From positions 186,001 to 250,000 of the forward strand of contig NZ_JAPFGP010000006.1 in the NCBI RefSeq assembly GCF_026241155.1: 64,000 nucleotides of DNA. The letters run 5' to 3'. The DNA is from Paucibacter sp. PLA-PC-4. Its GTDB lineage: Bacteria; Pseudomonadota; Gammaproteobacteria; Burkholderiales; Burkholderiaceae_C. Below are positions 58,627 to 64,000 of this stretch, piece after piece. Made by a program: the position numbers and the translations under genes. The notes below the pieces were generated by a model. That model was not told the DNA's origin. It did not search any database and saw nothing but the letters and a program-made list of their open reading frames with translations. Each line of letters begins with the position of its first letter. The stretch's first letter is position 1.

Positions 58627-59792
58627 TGCGACCCTGGCTGGTCTTGGCCCATCGCTGGCTGGGCCTGGTCACGGCGGCCTTTCTGCTGCTGGCCGGGCTG
58701 ACCGGCGCGCTGCTGGCCTTCAACCATGAGATCGATGCGGCGCTGAACCCGCAGTGGATGCGGGTGCCCATCAGTCAGGCCGCGCCGCTGGACCCGCTGC
58801 GGGTGCGCGATCAGCTGCTGCGCGCCTACCCGCAGGCCGAGCTGCCCTGGCTGCCGCTGCAGGTGAAACCGGGCCAGGCGCAGCGCTTCTGGCTGATGCC
58901 CAGGCCGGGTGTGGCCCATCTTGAGGTCGACGAGGTCTTCGTCGACCCCTGGAGCGGCCGCATCCTTGGCGCGCGCCACTGGGGTCATTTCGACCAGGGC
59001 TGGCGCGCCGGCTTGATGCCTTTTGTCTACCGCTTGCACGACTCGCTGGCGCTGGGCGACTGGGGCAAGCTGGCGCTGGGCATCGTCGCGCTGCTCTGGA
59101 CGCTGGACTGCTTCGTCGGCGCCTGGTTGACCCTGCCGCCGCGTGGCGCGCGCCGGCTGGCGCGCTGGGGCCCGGCCTGGACCCTGCGCTGGCGCGGCGC
59201 CGGCTGGCACAAGCGCCTGTTCGACGCCCATCGCGCCGGCGGGCTGTGGCCCTGGGCCCTGCTCTTAGTGCTGGCCTGGTCCTCGGTGGGCTTCAACCTG
59301 GACCCGGTCTACAGCCCGGTGATGCGGACCCTGTTCGAGCATCAGCCCGAGCCGGCACGCAGCCGGGGCCTGCCGGTGCTGGACTGGGCTCAGGCCTTGC
59401 CCATCGCTCGAGCCCGCGCTGCCGAGGCGGCGCAGGCCCGGGGCTTCACCATCTTGCAGGAGGTCGAGCTGAGCCGGCGCCCCGAGGCCCCGGTTTACCA
59501 GCTGCGCCTGCAGACCGAGCGCGATCTGAACCAGCGCCGTGGCGCGACCCGGCTCTTCATCGACGCGCACGACGGCCGCTTGGTGGGCCTCTACCTGCCG
59601 CGCGGCGCGGCGGCCGGCGATACGGTCTCGACCTGGCTTGTCAATCTGCATCTGGGCAGCTTGTGGGGCTGGCCCTATCAGGTCCTGGTGCTGCTGATGG
59701 GACTGGCGGTGGCCGGGCTCAGCGCAAGCGGGGTGTGGTTGTGGTGGCGCAAGAGGGGCGCGCGGCGGCGTGCCGCTCGGATCGATGGGTGA
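58626..59792 (+). CDS. PepSY-associated transmembrane protein
   Basis: A 388-residue membrane protein with helices at about 12-34, 135-160, 195-220 and 340-365 and the PepSY_TM pattern ('LVLAHRWLGLVTAAFLLLAGLTGALLAFNHEID', 'LHDSLALGDWGKLALGIVALLWTLDCFVGAWLTLPPRG', 'WLVNLHLGSLWGWPYQVLVLLMGL'). In siderophore clusters such proteins take part in iron reduction or release at the inner membrane (FpvG-like). Its ATG overlaps the receptor stop codon by one base, so the three genes form one operon. Confidence 0.92.
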   Translation: MRPWLVLAHRWLGLVTAAFLLLAGLTGALLAFNHEIDAALNPQWMRVPISQAAPLDPLRVRDQLLRAYPQAELPWLPLQVKPGQAQRFWLMPRPGVAHLEVDEVFVDPWSGRILGARHWGHFDQGWRAGLMPFVYRLHDSLALGDWGKLALGIVALLWTLDCFVGAWLTLPPRGARRLARWGPAWTLRWRGAGWHKRLFDAHRAGGLWPWALLLVLAWSSVGFNLDPVYSPVMRTLFEHQPEPARSRGLPVLDWAQALPIARARAAEAAQARGFTILQEVELSRRPEAPVYQLRLQTERDLNQRRGATRLFIDAHDGRLVGLYLPRGAAAGDTVSTWLVNLHLGSLWGWPYQVLVLLMGLAVAGLSASGVWLWWRKRGARRRAARIDG

Positions 59793-59828
59793 AAGAATCG
59801 GGGCCTGCCCGATTTCCGGAGAACTCCG

Positions 59829-60932
59829 ATGTCCGCCCTTGTCTTTCGCCAGCTCTTCGATCCCCAATCGTCCACTTACACCTATCTGCTCGGCGATGCG
59901 GACTCGGGCGAGGCCCTGCTGATCGATCCGGTGTTCGAGCAGGCGCGGCGTGACACCGCACTGCTGCGCGAACTGGGCCTGCGTGCCATTGCGACGCTGG
60001 ACACCCATGTGCATGCCGATCATGTCACCGGCGCCTGGCTGATCAAGGCTGGCAGCGGCAGCCAGATCATGCTGTCGGCGGCGGCTGGGGCTACGAATGC
60101 CGACCGGCTGTTGCGCCACGGCGAGCGGGTGCATTTCGGCGCGCACTATCTGGAAGTTCGCGCCACGCCCGGCCATACCGATGGCTGCCTGAGCTATGTG
60201 CTGGACGACCACAGCATGGCCTTCACCGGAGACAGCCTCTTGATACGCGGCTGCGGCCGCACCGACTTCCAGCAGGGCAGCCCGGCCCAGCTCTACCGCT
60301 CGGTGCAGCAGCAGATCCTCTCGCTGCCGCAGGCCTGCCTGCTCTACCCGGCGCATGACTACCGGGGCCTGACGGTTACCAGCGTGGCCGAGGAGCGGCG
60401 CTACAACCCGCGCCTGGGCGGCGATGTCAACGAGGCCGACTTTGCCGGCTATATGAACAACCTGGGCCTGCCGCACCCCAAGCTGATGGACATCGCCGTG
60501 CCCGCCAATCTGCGCTGCGGCCGACCGGAGCCGGACAGCGCGGCGGCGCAGCAGGAGCCGACATGGGCGCCACTGAGCTGCAGCTTTGGCGGCATCTGGG
60601 AAATCCAGCCGGCTGCGCTGAACGAATGCCTGGCGGCCACCGGCCAGGTCATCCAACTGGTCGATGTGCGCGAGCCTGCCGAGTTCAGTGACAGCGCGCT
60701 GGGCCACATCCCCGGCGCGCGCCTGCTGCCGCTGGCCGAACTCGCCGCCCGCGCCGGGGCCGAGATCGCCAAGGACAAGCCTGTCGTCACCATCTGCCGT
60801 TCCGGCGCCCGCTCGGCCCAGGCTACCGTGTTGCTGCAGAAGTCCGGCTTCACCCGGGTCGCAAATCTGGCCGGCGGCATGTTGCGCTGGCGCGCCGAGG
60901 GCATGGGAGTGGAGGCCGGGGCGCAGGATTGA
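59829..60932 (+). CDS. Persulfide dioxygenase-rhodanese fusion (MBL fold)
   Basis: A 367-residue protein. Residues 1-about 230 are an ETHE1-type metallo-beta-lactamase domain with the metal motif THVHADH (His60, His62, Asp64, His65), 'TPGHTDGCLSYVL' and 'LLYPAHDYRG'; residues about 250-360 are a rhodanese with active Cys323 in 'TICRSGARSAQA'. Such fusions (known from Burkholderia) oxidise glutathione persulfide to sulfite and may transfer sulfur to thiosulfate. No sulfide:quinone reductase gene is adjacent. A short gap of 36 bases separates it from the PepSY gene. Confidence 0.92.
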   Translation: MSALVFRQLFDPQSSTYTYLLGDADSGEALLIDPVFEQARRDTALLRELGLRAIATLDTHVHADHVTGAWLIKAGSGSQIMLSAAAGATNADRLLRHGERVHFGAHYLEVRATPGHTDGCLSYVLDDHSMAFTGDSLLIRGCGRTDFQQGSPAQLYRSVQQQILSLPQACLLYPAHDYRGLTVTSVAEERRYNPRLGGDVNEADFAGYMNNLGLPHPKLMDIAVPANLRCGRPEPDSAAAQQEPTWAPLSCSFGGIWEIQPAALNECLAATGQVIQLVDVREPAEFSDSALGHIPGARLLPLAELAARAGAEIAKDKPVVTICRSGARSAQATVLLQKSGFTRVANLAGGMLRWRAEGMGVEAGAQD

Positions 60933-60968
60933 GCGGACCCGTTCCCGCACCCATGGAAGCGGCGAGAT

Positions 60969-61661
60969 TTGCCCAGAAAGACAAGCAAAAAAGCCGCGAG
61001 TGCCAAAGATATTGAACAAATGGTTGGCATCGACAGTGCCGCCGTCCTGGAGCGACAATTGCTGCTCCAACTTGGCCACTGGCTCAAGCGCCTGCGCAAG
61101 GCGCTGGGTCTGGGGACGGTGGAAATGGCCGGCGCGTGGGCATCTCGCGCACCACCCTGAGCGCTGTCGAGGCTAGTGATTCGGGGCCGTCCATCGGGAC
61201 GCATCTGCGCGTCATGTCGGTGCTGGGCATCAGCGGCGACCTGGCCTTGCTGGCCGGCGATGCTCTGCAAGCGGGACCGCCGGGCTCTGCTGCGGCCCGG
61301 TCGCATCGCGCGCGGCCGGTCGTAGAGGAGAGTGGTCTCTGCCGATGAGTCCCGCCATCAGGCCCAGGATCTACAAAGTCTGGCCATGCACGAAGAGGCG
61401 GTACGCCTGGTCCGCTCCGATCCGAGTCTGCTGCAACGGGCCCAGGCCACGCTGGAGCGCTGGCCCGGTGCCGGCAACACACGCTCCAGCGCCACGTGGA
61501 TCGAATGGCGTGACATCCTGAGCCAGGGCAAGTGGTGCCGGGTGCTGAGCTGGACCCGGCGCGCGCAGGCGATGGACCAGGCCTCGCGGCTGGTCACGGT
61601 ACTGCCGGAGCCGCTGCGCCAGCGCGTTCTGGACCAGTTGAAGGCGCCTAAAAAAGTGTGA
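60969..61661 (+). pseudogene. HTH (XRE-type) regulator remnant, two frameshifts
   Basis: Three consecutive frames read as one protein: 60969-61130 ('LGHWLKRLRKALGLGTVEMAG', TTG start), then from about 61133 'GISRTTLSAVEASDSGPSIGTHLRVMSVLGISGDLALLAGDALQA', then from about 61332 'VSADESRHQAQDLQSLAMHEEAVRLVRSDP ... RVLDQLKAP'. The helix-turn-helix is split by the first break near 61131, and a second occurs near 61326. This arrangement is the antitoxin-like partner of an adjacent nucleotidyltransferase in related genomes. With two breaks it is unlikely to work. Confidence 0.8.
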
Positions 61662-61703
61662 TGCTGGGTGAGGCCGGGAACTCAGCCGTGGAGTAGCCCA
61701 GGC

Positions 61704-62150
61704 ATGACCCGCCAAGAAATCGAGCACCTGGTCCGGGACAGCCGCGAGGTGACCGATCCGTACGCGTTCATCATCGTCGGCAGCCAGTCGATGCTCGGTC
61801 AGGTGCCGAATCTTGAAGCCGGCTTCACGATGTCGGCCGAAGCGGACATCTATGCGCTGCATGCCCCGAGCTGGCGGACAAGATCGAAGGCGCACTCGGC
61901 GAAGGCTCGCAGTTCCACGAGACCTATGGCTAATGCGCCCAAGGTGTCGGACCCGGGGCCGTCGTCTTGCCTGCGGTCTGGACAAAGCGTGCACCGGGTC
62001 CAAAACTCGGCCACCAACGACCGTGTGGGCTACTGCCTCGATGTGGTCGACATGCCGCTGGACGACGCGCAGCATCGCCGGCGTCGCGCGAGCATTCGTC
62101 GCTGGGTCAAGGCGGTTCGGGGTGCGGGGTATGAGGTCGCCGATGGATGA
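61704..62150 (+). pseudogene. Nucleotidyltransferase-like (AbiEii/DUF6036-type) toxin remnant, frameshifted
   Basis: From ATG 61704 the start 'RQEIEHLVRDSREVTDPYAFIIVGSQSMLGQVPNLEAGFTMSAEADIY' matches a nucleotidyltransferase-like family (GSQS in place of the GSxx core, E-AD for the metal residues). Near 61865 the frame breaks: the continuation 'ELADKIEGALGEGSQFHETYG' is in another frame and then hits a stop, and 'NDRVGYCLDVVDM' returns in the first frame. The rest of the C-terminal half is not recognisable. It follows the dead HTH gene by 42 bases, so both parts of the module are broken. Confidence 0.75.
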
Positions 62151-62156
62151 GTCGAC

Positions 62157-62531
62157 TCAGGTCTTCGCTCCCGGCCGAGCCGCGCGCTGGCCGATCTGAG
62201 CCATCGCCTCCGCCTGGGCCTGCCTGAAGGTGTCGGCAAGGCCTTTCATATCGGCCAGTGCGGTCTCGAAGGTCTCGCGCATCAGCGCGGTCTGCTTGAC
62301 CGGATCGGAGATGCCGCTGCCGCCGAGCATGCCCTGCATCGCCTCGGCCATCATCGCAGCCTGCTTGGCCGCCAAAGCCTGCATGGCCTCGAAGACGGCC
62401 TTGTTGGCCTCGGTCAGCGCCTCGATGTCCTGGCGACGCGCCTCGACGATGGCGGACATGTCGATGCCGGGCATCTTGAACTTCTCCATCATCTGTTTCA
62501 CATCGCCGAAGGGGTTGGCTTGATGGGTCAT
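62157..62531 (-). CDS. Phasin-like protein
   Basis: A 124-residue mostly helical protein: '[56 protein letters not shown]' and '[35 protein letters not shown]'. Alternating hydrophobic and polar residues with many Met, Ala and Gln are typical of phasins, which coat polyhydroxyalkanoate granules. AGGAG lies 8 bases before ATG 62531. It starts 39 bases after the acetyl-CoA synthetase gene on the same strand. Confidence 0.75.
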   Translation of the reverse strand: MTHQANPFGDVKQMMEKFKMPGIDMSAIVEARRQDIEALTEANKAVFEAMQALAAKQAAMMAEAMQGMLGGSGISDPVKQTALMRETFETALADMKGLADTFRQAQAEAMAQIGQRAARPGAKT

Positions 62532-62570
62532 GATCTGTCTCCTGGTTGTCGAACGGGTCGGTGATTCGGG

Positions 62571-64000
62571 TCAGCGGTGCTGGCACAGCTGGTCGAGGAT
62601 TGCCGGGTTTTCCAGTGTCGAGATGTCTGGCGTGATGGACTCGCCCTTGGCGAGCGAGCGCAGCAGGCGGCGCATGATTTTGCCGCTGCGGGTCTTCGGC
62701 AGGTTGTGGCCGAAGCGGATTTCCTTGGGCTTGGCGATCGGACCGATCTTCTTGCCGACCCAGTTACGCAGCTCGGTGGCAATTCTGACGGCCTGCGGCC
62801 CCGTCGGCCGCGGCCCTTTGAGCACGACGAAAGCGCAGATGGACTCGCCAGTGGTGTCGTCGGGCCGCCCAACGACCGCTGCTTCGGCCACCAGATGGGT
62901 GCAGGACACCAGCGCCGACTCGATCTCCATTGTTCCCATGCGATGGCCGCTGACATTGAGCACATCGTCGATGCGGCCGCCAATGCTGAAGTAGCCGGCT
63001 TGCGGATCGCGAGTGGCTCCGTCGCCCGCAAGGTAGTAGCCTCGCGGCTCGCCCGGGAAATAGCTGGATCGGTAGCGAGCGTCGACCCCCAGATCGTGCC
63101 AATCATCGCCGGCCAGGGCTTCTTGATCTCAAGCAGCCCGCTCTGGCCATTGGGCAGGTCCGCGCCGGTCTCATCGACGATGGCGGCCATGATGCCGGGG
63201 ATGGGCCGCGTGCAGGAGTCTGGCACCAGCGAGGTCGCACCAGGCAGTGGCGTGATCATGTGGCCGCCGGTCTCGGTCTGCCACCAGGCATCGACGATGG
63301 GGCAGCGCCCGCCACCGATGTGCTGGTGGTACCAAGCCCAAGCGGCCGGGGTGATCGGCTCGCCCACCGAGCCGAGGACGCGTAGGCCGCCGAGGTCGAA
63401 GCGGTCGGGATGCACGGGGGCATTGCATTTGGCGAGCTTGATCAGCGCGCGGATCGCGGTGGGCGCGGTGTAGAAGACCGAGACCCGGTGGTCCTGGTTC
63501 ATCTTCCAAAAGCGACCGGCATCTTGGTAGGTCGGCACACCTTCGAACACCAGCTGGGTCGCGCCGACGGCGAGAGGTCCGTAGGCAATACAGCTGTGGC
63601 CGGTGACCCAGCCGATGTCGGAGGTGCACCAGAAGACATCGGCGTTATGCCGGGCGAAGGTCCACGTCGTCGTCACCGCCGCCTGTACCAAGTAGCCGCC
63701 GCAGCAATGCTGGACGCTCTTGGGTTTGCCGGTCGAGCCTGAGGTGTAGAGCAGGAAGAGCGGGTGCTCGGCGCTCACCCATTCGGGCTCGCAGACATCG
63801 GACTGAACGGCGGTGAGCTCGTACATCCAGTGGTCGCGGGCCCGCCACGGGATGGCGCCGCCGGTGCGCCGGTAGACGATCACATCGCGTACCGCCTCGC
63901 AGCCGTCTAACGCCAGGGCCTCGTCGACGATGGCCTTCAGCGGCAGCGCCTTGCCGCCGCGCAGTTGCTCGTTGGCCGTGATCACCGCCACCGCGCCGGT
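62571..64000 (-). pseudogene. acs: Acetyl-CoA synthetase (AcsA) gene with a single-base frameshift, runs off window
   Basis: The minus strand encodes the central and C-terminal AMP-dependent acyl-CoA synthetase: '[14 protein letters not shown]' (ATP loop), '[15 protein letters not shown]', '[19 protein letters not shown]', and, after a break, '[39 protein letters not shown]' and the acetylation-site region '[17 protein letters not shown]'. The two halves are in different frames: in 63086-63090 a run of five C on the plus strand would need six to join 'TIWG' to '[10 protein letters not shown]'. This is either a recent pseudogenisation or a homopolymer sequencing error. The protein activates acetate; the 5' part lies beyond the window. 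Confidence 0.9.

Noticed and set aside
1-64000. Search by eye for tRNA, rRNA, CRISPR arrays, insertion sequences and phage genes.
   Set aside because: No cloverleaf with conserved arms, no regularly spaced repeats, no transposase or integrase motifs were found.

Overview
The window is GC-rich, densely coded DNA from one bacterial chromosome. The gene content (FadL porin, phasin-like protein, DUF3297, DUF2242, DUF2868/DUF3482 pair, SUV3-like helicase, PduO, WYL regulator) and the codon choice point to a betaproteobacterium of the order Burkholderiales, most like the Rubrivivax/Leptothrix/Roseateles group. That placement is inference from families, not a computed match. No rRNA, tRNA, CRISPR array, complete insertion sequence or prophage was seen.

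Layout. 0-10.7 kb: FAD-linked oxidase start (cut by the window edge), lipoprotein Ntn-hydrolase acylase, FadL transporter, PduO cobalamin adenosyltransferase, WYL regulator divergent from an HNH-like unknown, a PIN toxin / AbrB-type antitoxin pair with a histone-H1-like tail, an acetyltransferase, a DnaQ-like exonuclease and a MazG-like pyrophosphohydrolase. 10.7-13.0 kb: queE and a triple-domain queD, flanked on both sides by near-identically spaced modules of DnaA boxes plus DnaA-trio-like TAG repeats, which look like replication-origin elements. 13-22 kb: alpha/beta hydrolase, a multidomain peptidoglycan hydrolase without signal peptide, di-haem cytochrome, lysine methyltransferase, periplasmic binding protein, glutathione transferase, RcnB-like protein and a SUV3-like RNA helicase. 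22-36 kb: cupin, ICMT-like methyltransferase, Crp/Fnr regulator, SRPBCC, VOC, a broken LysR gene, a D-threonine-aldolase-type enzyme, a diguanylate cyclase, a binding protein, a two-component system, and an SPFH protein with a secreted partner.

36-48 kb: methyltransferase, Rrf2/thioredoxin-reductase-like pair, an ECF42-type sigma operon with DGPF, SRPBCC and VOC proteins, an 844-base gene-poor stretch, DUF2868/DUF3482 GTPase pair, lone ABC ATPase, small enzymes, MreB-like protein and a membrane legumain-like protease. 49-60 kb: phytase-like esterase, cytochrome c lipoprotein, P-type ATPase, DUF2242 lipoprotein, then an iron-uptake cell-surface-signalling operon in which the ECF sigma factor and its FecR regulator are one protein, followed by an STN-bearing TonB receptor and a PepSY protein, with a Fur-box-like palindrome upstream. 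60-64 kb: persulfide dioxygenase-rhodanese fusion, a decayed HTH/nucleotidyltransferase module, a phasin-like protein and an acetyl-CoA synthetase gene with a single-base frameshift.

The two most interesting items are the paired origin-like modules around queE-queD and the sigma/FecR fusion system. Genes left of about 22 kb lie mostly on the minus strand and those to the right mostly on the plus strand, which would fit a replication origin nearby but needs a GC-skew calculation.
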